From the NCBI GenBank assembly GCA_006969905.1, contig CP030887.1, positions 310,001 to 374,000 of the forward strand: DNA of 64,000 nt, in the 5' to 3' direction. The translations under genes and the position numbers were made by a program. The stretch is from Balneolaceae bacterium. Lineage in GTDB: Bacteria > Bacteroidota > Rhodothermia > Balneolales > Balneolaceae. The notes beneath the pieces were generated by a model. The model worked only from the letters and a program-made list of their open reading frames with translations, did not search any database and was not told where the DNA came from. This document shows, piece by piece, positions 34,494 to 44,890 of the stretch; the stretch's first letter is position 1; every line of letters starts with the position of its first letter.

Positions 34494-37367
34494 TTGAATC
34501 AAAAAACTATTCTTTTGCAGCAAAATATTGTAATTCGCGGCGCGCGCGAACACAATCTCAAAAACTTCGATATAGACATACCCAGAGATCAGCTTGTTGT
34601 AATTACCGGCTTATCCGGTTCCGGGAAATCATCATTAGCATTTGATACTATTTACGCAGAAGGCCAGCGGCGTTTTCTCGAATCCTTATCTGCTTATGCC
34701 CGCCAGTTTTTGGGGATGATGGAACGCCCTGCTGTAGATTTTATTGACGGCCTTTCCCCAGTAATATCCATTGACCAGAAAACTACAAACCGAAATCCGC
34801 GCTCAACCGTGGGCACCGTAACTGAGATTTACGATTTCCTTCGCTTGCTATATGCACGGGTAGGTGTTCCGTATTCTTACCTTTCAGGAAATAAGATGGA
34901 GAAGCAAAGTGCCGAACAGGTAGTCGCAGCAGTTATGGACATGCCTAAAGGCACCAAAGCCTATTGCCTCGCCCCGGTTGTTCGGGGAAGAAAAGGCCAT
35001 TACCGGGAGCTTTTTGATCAAACCATTAAACAGGGATTTTTAAGTGCCAGGATTGATGGTGAGCTGGTTGAGCTGGAAAAAGGCATGATGGTTGACCGGT
35101 ACAAAACCCATAATATTGAGGTGGTTGTTGACCGGTTTGTGATTAGCGCAAAAAGTGAAAAACGCATTTCAGAAAGCATTCGGCTTGCACTGGAAATGGC
35201 TGACGGCAACGTGATTTTAGCGGTTAAAGAAGGAGATACATTCAACGACCGGTTATTCTCCCAAAAACTGTTTGATGCCGAAAGCGGGATAGCTTACGAA
35301 GACCCGGCCCCGAATCTCTTTTCCTTTAACTCACCTTACGGAGCATGCCCTGAATGTGACGGGCTCGGCCATACTTATGATGTAAGCTGGGATTTACTCG
35401 TTCCCAATAAAGAGCAAAGTATTACAGACGGAGGAATCCGCTTCCTTGGGCCTCCACGTGATGTCTTTGTTTTCAAGCAATTGAAAGCTGTTCTCGAAAC
35501 ACTGAAACTTGATTTCGATACTCCTATTAAAAAATACCCTGAAAAAGCATTTGAGCTTTTGATGAATGGTGGCGGGGATGAAAAGTTCTCTGTCAGCTAC
35601 GATTTCAAGGATAATTCGGTGACTTACAAACATAAGTATGAAGGTTTCCGGAGAATGATTGTTGAACAATACGAAAACAGCAAATCCCTCAAGCAAAGAG
35701 AAAAAGCAAAAGCTTATATGAGTAAAGTGACCTGCCCCGTTTGTGACGGAGGCAGGCTTAATCAGGAAGCCCTCTCATACAAAATTGACAGGTACAATAT
35801 TCATGACCTTGTAAGGATGGATATTGATCAAATACGTAATACACTTTACAGCATTAAGCTTACTGAACGCCAGCAGTTAATTGGCAACCAGGTACTCAAA
35901 GAGATTCGGGATCGGCTTGATTTTTTATTGAATGTAGGATTGGATTACCTGAACCTGGACCGGGAGGCCCAAACATTGAGTGGTGGTGAAGCCCAACGAA
36001 TACGACTGGCTACTCAAATCGGTACTCAATTAGTGGGAGTGCTTTATATACTGGATGAGCCGAGCATTGGCCTGCACCAACGGGATAACATAAAGCTGAT
36101 CAAGTCCCTGGAAACATTGCGGGATTTAGGTAACAGCATTTTGGTGGTAGAACATGACAGAGAAACCATAGAACATGCCGATTTTGTACTTGATTTGGGC
36201 CCTGGTGCAGGAATCAACGGTGGTTATATTGTTTCTGCCGGCAAGCCGGAAGAGCTGGATCAAAGTTCAATGACCGCACGCTTTCTTCGTGATGAGGAAA
36301 TTATAGAACTTCCCTCCTCCTATAGGAATGGCAACAAGAAAAAGCTAACTGTAAAAAATGCCCGTGGGCATAATCTCCAAAATGTAAAGCTGGAAGTACC
36401 CCTTGGTAAATTCATCTCGGTAACCGGGGTAAGTGGTAGTGGCAAAAGCTCGCTTATTAACCAGACCTTAGTACCGATTCTTTCCAACCATTTCTATAAA
36501 TCAAAAAGTGTTCCCCTCCCTTATGATACGGTTGAAGGATTGGACAATATCGATAAGATTATTTCTATTGATCAAAGCCCGATTGGAAGAACTCCCCGCT
36601 CTAACCCGGGTACTTACACTAAAGTGTTTGATCATATACGAAGATTATTTGGTGAGCTTCCTGAAGCTAAAATAAGAGGCTATAACCAGGGAAGGTTTTC
36701 TTTTAATGTTAAGGGAGGGCGATGTGAAACCTGCCAGGGAGATGGGGTCAGAAAAATTGAAATGAACTTCCTGCCCGATGTATATGTAACCTGCGAAACC
36801 TGTAACGGCAAGCGGTACAACCGGGAAACCCTGGAAATCTTTTATAAACATAAAAACATTACTGATGTACTCGAAATGCCCATCAGTGAGGCTGCTGAAT
36901 TTTTTGAAGCTCAACCTACTATAAGCCGTATTCTTAAAACGCTTACTTCTGTTGGATTGGGATATTTAACACTCGGGCAATCCAGTACTACCCTTTCAGG
37001 GGGTGAAGCACAGCGTATAAAACTTGCCAGAGAACTTTCTAAAATAGGTACCGGGGATACACTTTATGTAATGGACGAGCCCACTACCGGTCTCCATTTC
37101 CAGGATGTGCGTATGCTCGTGAATGTAATTCAAAAACTGGTGGACAAGGGAAACACCGTAATGGTCATTGAGCATAACCTGGATCTTATAAAAGCTGCTG
37201 ACTGGATTATTGACCTGGGCCCTGAAGGAGGAAAAGGCGGCGGTGAAATAATAGCCCAGGGAACTCCAAAGCAGGTAGCTGAGGTAAAAAACTCTTACAC
37301 TGGTGCCTTTTTGAAGAAAGAATTTGAACGGTTGGGGAAAAGAAAAGAGAGCCTGACCAGCCAATAA
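34494..37367 (+). CDS. uvrA: Excinuclease ABC subunit A
   Basis: The 957-aa DNA damage sensor of nucleotide excision repair carries two ABC modules. Walker A sites are GLSGSGKSSLAFD and GVSGSGKSSLINQ, signatures are TLSGGEAQRIRLATQIG and TLSGGEAQRIKLARELS, and two zinc modules are present (C-P-E-C...C-P-V-C and CETCQGDG...CETCNGKRYN). The start is TTG 34494, with AGGT about 7 nt upstream; no ATG is near. The length and domain order are those of a complete UvrA. It follows the cyclase gene by 67 bp and probably has its own promoter. Confidence 0.97.
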   Translation: MNQKTILLQQNIVIRGAREHNLKNFDIDIPRDQLVVITGLSGSGKSSLAFDTIYAEGQRRFLESLSAYARQFLGMMERPAVDFIDGLSPVISIDQKTTNRNPRSTVGTVTEIYDFLRLLYARVGVPYSYLSGNKMEKQSAEQVVAAVMDMPKGTKAYCLAPVVRGRKGHYRELFDQTIKQGFLSARIDGELVELEKGMMVDRYKTHNIEVVVDRFVISAKSEKRISESIRLALEMADGNVILAVKEGDTFNDRLFSQKLFDAESGIAYEDPAPNLFSFNSPYGACPECDGLGHTYDVSWDLLVPNKEQSITDGGIRFLGPPRDVFVFKQLKAVLETLKLDFDTPIKKYPEKAFELLMNGGGDEKFSVSYDFKDNSVTYKHKYEGFRRMIVEQYENSKSLKQREKAKAYMSKVTCPVCDGGRLNQEALSYKIDRYNIHDLVRMDIDQIRNTLYSIKLTERQQLIGNQVLKEIRDRLDFLLNVGLDYLNLDREAQTLSGGEAQRIRLATQIGTQLVGVLYILDEPSIGLHQRDNIKLIKSLETLRDLGNSILVVEHDRETIEHADFVLDLGPGAGINGGYIVSAGKPEELDQSSMTARFLRDEEIIELPSSYRNGNKKKLTVKNARGHNLQNVKLEVPLGKFISVTGVSGSGKSSLINQTLVPILSNHFYKSKSVPLPYDTVEGLDNIDKIISIDQSPIGRTPRSNPGTYTKVFDHIRRLFGELPEAKIRGYNQGRFSFNVKGGRCETCQGDGVRKIEMNFLPDVYVTCETCNGKRYNRETLEIFYKHKNITDVLEMPISEAAEFFEAQPTISRILKTLTSVGLGYLTLGQSSTTLSGGEAQRIKLARELSKIGTGDTLYVMDEPTTGLHFQDVRMLVNVIQKLVDKGNTVMVIEHNLDLIKAADWIIDLGPEGGKGGGEIIAQGTPKQVAEVKNSYTGAFLKKEFERLGKRKESLTSQ

Positions 37368-37427
37368 TATTTTCACTCAAAATCTAATTGATACATTGCC
37401 GAAGACTTACCTATCTTGTGAGTCCTT

Positions 37428-37970
37428 ATGGAGTTTTTTCGAACACATATTATTAAAGCGCCGGGCATACTAACCCTGATATTGGGTTTTGTGCTGCATT
37501 TTATTCAACCGGCTGAAAAGTCTGACCATAATCATGCTTTTACATCCTGGCTGGATGGGCACCTCAAAGCAGATAATGAGAATGATATAAGGGTTCTTCT
37601 AAAAAACCTGGAAGCAGAAGACGAAAACCTGGAATCACTGATTCGTGAAGCTTCCGAGGTAGTCGCAAATCATGCGGAAGATTTTGAACTGCCTTTCAGT
37701 AGTTCAGATAAAGATGAAGTATACAATCTCCTGATTACCGAGTGGAAATCTTATCAGAACTCTGCTTCAGGAATGGGTAAAGCCGTTATTGTTGAGAATA
37801 ATAAAGTCTCTGCTATCCAAAAAGATGGTAAAACCCAGAATAATAAAGCCATATCTGTTTCTTCGGGTTGTGATTCTTCAAAACTTCAAAAGATACAGTC
37901 GTGGGATACGATCGTTCCTTCTTTTGATTTCGCCCCACTTCAATCCGGCATCTCCATTAATGCCCCATAG
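37428..37970 (+). CDS. Hypothetical protein with N-terminal membrane anchor
   Basis: The 180-aa protein is not recognised. A hydrophobic N-terminus (APGILTLILGFVLHFIQP) acts as an anchor or signal, followed by a helical, acidic domain (DNENDIRVLLKNLEAEDENL, SLIREASEVVANHAEDFELP) and a low-complexity, Ser-rich tail. It lies between uvrA and secD with its own gaps on both sides. Nothing links it firmly to either neighbour. Confidence 0.6.
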   Translation: MEFFRTHIIKAPGILTLILGFVLHFIQPAEKSDHNHAFTSWLDGHLKADNENDIRVLLKNLEAEDENLESLIREASEVVANHAEDFELPFSSSDKDEVYNLLITEWKSYQNSASGMGKAVIVENNKVSAIQKDGKTQNNKAISVSSGCDSSKLQKIQSWDTIVPSFDFAPLQSGISINAP

Positions 37971-38122
37971 TTTTGCTGGTAATAGATTAATTGTTACCGG
38001 TTAACCCTTTCAATTAACCCATTACCTACTCCTCACCTAAACAGTTTTTAAAAATTTTCAGATGCCTGGTTATTCAATCATGCCATCTAATCATAAATAT
38101 CTAACACATAATCTAAACAACC

Positions 38123-39934
38123 ATGCAAGGAAACGGACTTAAAATTGGCCTTATCGTAGCTTTTTTGGCCATGACAGTATATTACCTGTTCCCTACCATT
38201 CAGTGGAACCTTGAACAAAGACAAATGAGTGAACTCACCCCTGATGAGCTCGTTCAATATCAGGATGAAAATCGTGAGCGCCTGGAAAATGTAAAGGAGC
38301 GTACGCTTAATCTCGGGCTTGACCTCCAGGGAGGAATGCACGTTACCCTGGAAGTAGGAACCCCCCAATTAGTGAGGGAACTGGCCGGAGAAGATGCAGA
38401 TACCCTGCTTAATAATGTAATTAATGAAGCACGCCAAATAGCGTTGGACAATGACACCGACTTTATTGACGAGATGCTTAATGTATTTGAAGCGCGTGAT
38501 GCTAATGCCCGCTTAAGCAGGTATTACCGGAACGATGCTGCAAACATTACCCGCCGGTCAACAAATGATGAAATCGTTGCATTTCTTAAAACTCAAAGGG
38601 GAATGGCACTTGACCGGGCAATCGAAATTATCCGTACCCGTGTTGACCGCTTCGGTGTAACCGAACCTTCTATTGTAAAGCAGGGAACAGACCGCATTAT
38701 TGTGGAACTGCCCGGTGTGGATGATCCGGAACGTGTCATGAACCTGCTAAAAGGTACGGCGCGTCTTGAATTTCGTTTAGCTGCAGATGCCCAGGATTTC
38801 GGTTCCTTCATCCAGCAAACCTATAACTACTTTGATAATGTAGCTGATACCTCTGCGGATAGTTTAGCCCTCGGAGCATTCAATCCATTGGTTGAAGTAC
38901 TTACTCCTGCTCAAAGCCCTTATGTATTAGGGTATGCAGAGGAGCAGGATACAGTACGGGTTATGGAACTTTTGAGAGACCCCAACATCCGGCGTATGAT
39001 GCCACGAAATACAACCATTATGTGGAGTGCCAACACCATTCCATTCTCTCAGGATGGCCCGGAAGTATACCAGTTGTATGGGGTAAAAACACAGGTTGAA
39101 CTTACCGGTGAAGTTATTGAAGAAGCGAGTGTTCAGTTTGATCCCGCAACCAATGTCCCTGAAGTTTCTATGTCAATGAATCCAGATGGAGCCCGGACCT
39201 GGGGGCGTATAACCGGTGCCAATATTGGTAAACCTGTAGCCATTGTGCTCGACGGTTATATTTATACCTATCCAAACGTACAAACTAAAATCAGCAATGG
39301 CCGCTCTTCAATTACCGGGGTGGAAAATGTTCAGGAAGCTGAGGATTTGGTGAACATTCTTCTATCAGGTGCGCTGCCTGCCCCGCTCGAAATTATGGGA
39401 AGCCGTACGGTGGGTGCTACCCTTGGGGAAGCTTCTATCAAAGCGGGTTTGAACTCTGTACTGATTGGCCTTTCTATCGTAGCCATATTTATGATTTTCT
39501 ACTATAGAACCGGTGGTGCTGTAGCTGATATCGCTTTAATTCTGAATATCGTATTTATTTTGGGAATACTTGCTGGATTCAGAGCTACACTAACCCTTCC
39601 CGGTATTGCAGGTATCGTACTTACCATTGGTATGGCAGTAGATGCGAACGTACTTATTTTTGATCGTATCCGGGAAGAGCAACGATCCGGGAAAACCATC
39701 AAAGCAGCTATCTCTGCCGGTTATTCCAATGCCATGAGTGCCATTATTGATGCAAACGTAACTACCGGTTTTGTAGCCCTGATCCTGTTGAGCTTTGGAG
39801 TGGGCCCCATCAAAGGTTTTGCGGTTACACTGCTTGCGGGTATCGCATGCTCATTATTCAGTGCAATCATCATTACACGTGTGGTAATTGATTATTTAAC
39901 CCGAACCAAAGTAGATGCCGTCAGCTTCGGTTAA
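38123..39934 (+). CDS. secD: Protein translocase subunit SecD
   Basis: The 603-aa subunit has one N-terminal helix (IGLIVAFLAMTVYYLFP), a large periplasmic P1 domain, and five C-terminal helices (about 435-600). Key motifs are GLDLQGGMHVTLEVGTP, the D5-type DANVLIFDRIREE, and GFAVTLLAGIACSLFSAIII. With SecF it uses the proton gradient to help pull proteins out of the Sec channel. It is the standalone version, not a SecDF fusion. secF follows 39 bp downstream. Confidence 0.97.
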   Translation: MQGNGLKIGLIVAFLAMTVYYLFPTIQWNLEQRQMSELTPDELVQYQDENRERLENVKERTLNLGLDLQGGMHVTLEVGTPQLVRELAGEDADTLLNNVINEARQIALDNDTDFIDEMLNVFEARDANARLSRYYRNDAANITRRSTNDEIVAFLKTQRGMALDRAIEIIRTRVDRFGVTEPSIVKQGTDRIIVELPGVDDPERVMNLLKGTARLEFRLAADAQDFGSFIQQTYNYFDNVADTSADSLALGAFNPLVEVLTPAQSPYVLGYAEEQDTVRVMELLRDPNIRRMMPRNTTIMWSANTIPFSQDGPEVYQLYGVKTQVELTGEVIEEASVQFDPATNVPEVSMSMNPDGARTWGRITGANIGKPVAIVLDGYIYTYPNVQTKISNGRSSITGVENVQEAEDLVNILLSGALPAPLEIMGSRTVGATLGEASIKAGLNSVLIGLSIVAIFMIFYYRTGGAVADIALILNIVFILGILAGFRATLTLPGIAGIVLTIGMAVDANVLIFDRIREEQRSGKTIKAAISAGYSNAMSAIIDANVTTGFVALILLSFGVGPIKGFAVTLLAGIACSLFSAIIITRVVIDYLTRTKVDAVSFG

Positions 39935-39973
39935 TCCAATAAAGAAATTCAAAAGAAATAAGGAAATAGTATT

Positions 39974-40885
39974 ATGAGATGGTTTGAAACACCAAATATT
40001 AACTTCGTTGGCAATCGCAAGTTTGCTTATATGATCTCTGCCATACTGGTACTGGCCTCAATAGGCGCCATTGTTACCAAAGGTTTGCAGTATGGTATTG
40101 ACTTTAAAGGCGGTAATGAATTTATATACAAATTCGAACAGCCCGTAAATACTGTAGAATTTCGTGGATTCTTAACCGAGCCACTGGGCTCTGCACCGGA
40201 AGTAAAACTTTTTGGCTCTGATGCAGAAATCCTGATCCGGACCGAAAATCCTGCTGAAAGAGAAGTAGTACAGGACATTATTGAGCAAGCTTTTACTGCC
40301 AATGCTCCCGATAATGCATTCGAGTTCGAGCAAAGTAGCTACATTGGCCCCCGGTTTGCCGAGGATTTGAAGGCAGGGGCACTTCAATCGGTTATCTATT
40401 CTATGGTAATCATATTCCTGTACATCCTCTTCCGCTTCCGTAACTGGACGTTCTCTTTAGGAGCTGTGGCAGCTCTTATCCACGATGTTACTATTGTACT
40501 CGGCTTATTCACTATCCTTAACGACTTTGTGGAATTCAGTCTCCAAATCGACCAGGTAATTATTGCAGCATTTCTGACCATCGTAGGTTACTCGCTGAAT
40601 GATACCGTGGTAGTATTTGACCGAATCCGTGAGAACAGCATGGTACATAAAGGAATGGAATACATGCCAATGGTAAACAAGAGCCTCAACGATACATTAA
40701 GCCGTACCGTAATCACATCAATAACGACCTTGTTTGTGGTGTCTGTGCTCTTTATTTTCGGAGGCGAAGTGCTGAAAGGATTTTCCTTCGCATTATTAAT
40801 TGGTATTGTACTTGGTACATATAGTTCGTTATTTGTTGCCAGTGCGTTGGTGGTTGAACTAGAGGCCAAAACCAAAAAATCATAA
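39974..40885 (+). CDS. secF: Protein translocase subunit SecF
   Basis: The 303-aa subunit has six helices and the SecF signature GLQYGIDFKGGNEFIYKF, a periplasmic domain, and the D-x-x-x-V-x-x-R-I-R motif NDTVVVFDRIRENSMVH with SRTVITSITTLFVV. It is the partner of SecD (39 bp upstream) and both belong to one transcript. STAS follows 17 bp later. Nothing is missing. Confidence 0.97.
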   Translation: MRWFETPNINFVGNRKFAYMISAILVLASIGAIVTKGLQYGIDFKGGNEFIYKFEQPVNTVEFRGFLTEPLGSAPEVKLFGSDAEILIRTENPAEREVVQDIIEQAFTANAPDNAFEFEQSSYIGPRFAEDLKAGALQSVIYSMVIIFLYILFRFRNWTFSLGAVAALIHDVTIVLGLFTILNDFVEFSLQIDQVIIAAFLTIVGYSLNDTVVVFDRIRENSMVHKGMEYMPMVNKSLNDTLSRTVITSITTLFVVSVLFIFGGEVLKGFSFALLIGIVLGTYSSLFVASALVVELEAKTKKS

Positions 40886-40902
40886 GTTTAAAAAAGGAAA
40901 TT

Positions 40903-41247
40903 ATGGGCTTTAATACGTCAGAACGCTACAATAGCGTAGTTATCGAATTTAAAGGTAACGTAATGGGTGGACCTGATGCGGTTAGCCTGAACGAACAACT
41001 TCATGAGCTGATTGATGCAGAAAAAACCAACATCGTTGTTGACCTCGGTAAAGTAAAGTTCATGAATTCTTCAGGATTAGGAATGTTGATTGGCGCACTT
41101 ACAACCATGCGTAAAGCAGGTGGCGACCTTCGCATTGCCAACGCAACCGACAAAATTGAAAGCTTGTTAATCGTGACAAAACTGATCACAGTATTCAAGC
41201 ACTATAAGTCGGTAGATTTGGCGGTAGAATCATTTAACGAAGATTAA
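40903..41247 (+). CDS. STAS-domain anti-sigma factor antagonist
   Basis: The 114-aa protein is a single STAS domain (SpoIIAA/RsbV type): VVIEFKGNVMGGPDAVSLNE, NIVVDLGKVKFMNSSGLGML with the phosphorylatable Ser of the N-S-S-G-L motif, then GGDLRIANATDKIESLLIVT. Such proteins bind anti-sigma kinases in partner-switch circuits. No partner kinase is in the window. It is cotranscribed with secDF (17 bp) and followed by a terminator, an uncommon setting. Confidence 0.9.
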   Translation: MGFNTSERYNSVVIEFKGNVMGGPDAVSLNEQLHELIDAEKTNIVVDLGKVKFMNSSGLGMLIGALTTMRKAGGDLRIANATDKIESLLIVTKLITVFKHYKSVDLAVESFNED

Positions 41248-41271
41248 TGGTCCGCTCTTAAATAGAACTTT

Positions 41272-42596
<1,325 letters not shown>

Positions 42597-42674
42597 GGCA
42601 GGCTCATTTCAGGATCTTTGGAGAGTGGATACTTTGATCAAACTCCTTCCCAGAACAATGCTGATATCTTTACA

Positions 42675-42699
42675 GATGCTGAATCAAGTTCAGCATGAC
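42675..42699. repeat. Hairpin repeat copy 3, with compensatory change
   Basis: The arms ATGCTGAA (42676-42683) and TTCAGCAT (42689-42696) pair perfectly. Compared with the other copies a C in one arm is G and its pairing G in the other is C, so pairing is kept. Confidence 0.65.
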
Positions 42700-42857
42700 A
42701 ACAATCAGAATATTCCTTACTTGTTCAAATGTCTGTTTGGACTGGATTTTACTGCGTAAGCGAACGCTTGCGCTAAGTTAGAGACTTGAGTTCTTGATAA
42801 GCATTCACAATCCTATCCCTTCGGGATCACTTGTTTAGATTGGAAAGCTTTTTACTT

Positions 42858-42885
42858 GTCATCCTGAACTCGTTTCAGGATCTTT
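42858..42885. repeat. ATCCTGAA/TTCAGGAT hairpin repeat, copy 4
   Basis: The arms at 42861-42868 and 42874-42881 pair perfectly around CTCGT. The flanks GTC and CTTT match the copy at 7471. Confidence 0.75.
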
Positions 42886-43077
42886 AGAGAATGATATTCT
42901 AATTCATCTCATAAACTCCAACAGATCCTTAATCCCCTGTAACTCCTTTGGAGGATATTTACCTCTGGATATAATGTTCATCCATCGAGGGAGGTGGATT
43001 TACGAATGGAATGAGAGTGAATCAGTCTGGAGCGTGTCCGCATCAACTGAATAACTACTTTCCTGTACACATTTTAC

Positions 43078-44376
43078 TCAGGAATCCAGATAATCCCGTA
43101 TCGCTTCTTTGAGTTGTATAAAAGTATCTTTCAGCAGTTCTTCATTTTCTTCGAGTAGTGTCACCCTGAATCCTAGTAAATCAGAACAAAAGGAAGAGAT
43201 GGGCACCACACAGATACCTGTTGAGGCCAGCAGGTAAAACACAAAACGGCTGTCGAGCGAGGCTCCTTCAACCCACTCATCTACCATGTTTTTGATTTTT
43301 GGATTAGCGATATCCAGGCTTTGCCGGTTAGTTAAAACCCCTTCTTTAAAAACAATGGTGTTATAAAAAGACCCGTAGGTCGGATTGATGGTAAGCTCCG
43401 GGATTTCCGATAATGTTTCTGCAATAAAACGGCTGCGCCTGCCAATTGCTTTATTCGTCTTTTCCCGGTAATCAACAAATCGTGGATCTCCCAAAATCTT
43501 AGGTATTGCCATCTGCGGTAATGTAGTGGAACAAACCTCGATCATCTTGGCATCGTCTAAGGATTTACACAGCCGGTCAAATTCGGCATCCTTTCCTTTA
43601 TTATAACATTCAATCCACCCACACCGGGCACCTGGCCAGGGCATTTCTTTAGAAATTCCTTTCATGGCAATTCCGGGTACATCCCCGATTATCTCCGAAA
43701 GTGAATAGGTACGCACTCCGTTGTAAGTAATAAGGCTGTAAATCTCATCTGAGATCAAAAACAGGTCATAAGTACGGGCAATTTCCACTATTTCATCCAG
43801 AATCTCTTTAGGGTATATCATCCCTGTCGGGTTATCAGGATTGATAATAAGAATGCCTACTACATTGGGATTGTACTTCACTTTGTTCCTGAGATCCTCA
43901 ACATCCGGGTACCAGTGATTATCAGGATCGAGCTTGTAGGTTAACGGATGATGGTTAGCATTTGCTGCCTCAGCAGATGAGTGGGTTGAATAGGCCGGAG
44001 AGGGGCCAATTACCCGGGAAGTGGTATCCAGGTAATTATAGAGTGTGGCAATCGCATCCCCTAACCCATTAAAGAAGAGAATATCATCCGGTGATATCTG
44101 CACACCTCCGGTTTTATTGGTTCGCTCTGCCAAAAACTGCCGGGTAGCCAAAACCCCTTTCGAGTCGCAATAACCATAGGTTTTGTCATCCATTACCAGT
44201 TCCTGTATAATTTCCTTCATCCATCCCGGGACTTTTGCATTCTTTTGGATCGGGTCACCTATGTTTTCCCATGTAATCTGCACCCCTTCTTCAGCCAGCA
44301 AGTTTGCTTTCTTTACAATCTCCCTAATTTCATAACTAAGCTCTTTAGCCCCATCACTAAGTAGTTTCTGTCTCAT
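43078..44376 (-). CDS. PLP-dependent class I/II aminotransferase
   Basis: The 432-aa fold-type I aminotransferase has the family landmarks: ITWENIGDPIQKNAKVPGWM, DDKTYGYCDSKGVLATRQFL, ILIINPDNPTGMIYPKEIL with the cofactor Asn, FLISDEIYSLITYNG with Asp and Tyr, KGISKEMPWPGARCGW with the Schiff-base Lys, and a C-terminal FRVTLLEENEELL with the carboxylate-binding Arg. It resembles the alanine aminotransferase-like group, but substrate is not certain. It is last in the long minus-strand gene run. Confidence 0.88.
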   Translation of the reverse strand: MRQKLLSDGAKELSYEIREIVKKANLLAEEGVQITWENIGDPIQKNAKVPGWMKEIIQELVMDDKTYGYCDSKGVLATRQFLAERTNKTGGVQISPDDILFFNGLGDAIATLYNYLDTTSRVIGPSPAYSTHSSAEAANANHHPLTYKLDPDNHWYPDVEDLRNKVKYNPNVVGILIINPDNPTGMIYPKEILDEIVEIARTYDLFLISDEIYSLITYNGVRTYSLSEIIGDVPGIAMKGISKEMPWPGARCGWIECYNKGKDAEFDRLCKSLDDAKMIEVCSTTLPQMAIPKILGDPRFVDYREKTNKAIGRRSRFIAETLSEIPELTINPTYGSFYNTIVFKEGVLTNRQSLDIANPKIKNMVDEWVEGASLDSRFVFYLLASTGICVVPISSFCSDLLGFRVTLLEENEELLKDTFIQLKEAIRDYLDS

Positions 44377-44402
44377 CTTTTTTAATTACCGCCTGTATAA
44401 CA

Positions 44403-44882
44403 TTAGTCTTGATATATGCTGTTGGAAGAAATGAAAGCTTTGAGTGATTTCCCTGCCTGATCTCTTACCTTCTTTTTAAGAAAACCTGACCAACCCAAAA
44501 CAGTACCAACCGGGCCTAATGCCATCGAACTCCATTTCCAGAAATTAAACTGGTCTACGTGTTTAATAATCTTCCCGTCTTTGAAGCGGAAGCTTGCATG
44601 AATTTTATTGTGCACCTTCCGTTTAGTTTGCGAAAATGTATAAACAGCCTCCCAATATGCTTTACCTGTTTCATCATCGGCTTCCACTCCGCTAAAGATA
44701 ATTTCAAGATCTTTTCCCCTTTTGCAGAGCATGTGCCACATGGCCTGAACTTCTTTTCCTTTTAAGTCAAAGGCTTCATCTTTGAAGGTTGCCTGCGGAT
44801 GGTAGCAGGCATTCATTCCTGCATAATCCTTTTTTTGAAATGCAGAGTAAAAATCGTTGATAAGCTGTGTGTTAGGATGCAT
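44403..44882 (-). CDS. NTF2-like (SnoaL-type) protein
   Basis: The 159-aa protein has the NTF2-like cone fold: TQLINDFYSAFQKKDYAGMN, CYHPQATFKDEAFDLKGKEV, then strands AYWEAVYTFSQTKRKVHNKI and ASFRFKDGKIIKHVDQFNFW. The pattern K-I-x-x-H-x-x-x-F-N-F-W is typical of SnoaL/ketosteroid isomerase-like members; the function cannot be read. It lies 8 bp after the DUF2235 gene and 26 bp before the aminotransferase, so it is cotranscribed. Confidence 0.82.
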   Translation of the reverse strand: MHPNTQLINDFYSAFQKKDYAGMNACYHPQATFKDEAFDLKGKEVQAMWHMLCKRGKDLEIIFSGVEADDETGKAYWEAVYTFSQTKRKVHNKIHASFRFKDGKIIKHVDQFNFWKWSSMALGPVGTVLGWSGFLKKKVRDQAGKSLKAFISSNSIYQD

Positions 44883-44890
44883 AAAAATAA

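Larger units (their letters stand above)
42597..43077. other. Repeat-bearing spacer between purA and the aminotransferase operon
   Basis: This 481-bp gap lies between two convergent transcripts. It carries two copies of the hairpin repeat (42675-42699 and 42858-42885) and a partial copy (TTCAGGATCTTTGG near 42610). On the minus strand a stop-bounded stretch of about 31 codons at 42904-42999 (ending GKYPPKELQGIKDLLEFMR) reads like the end of a lost gene, but it is too short to name. Confidence 0.6.
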
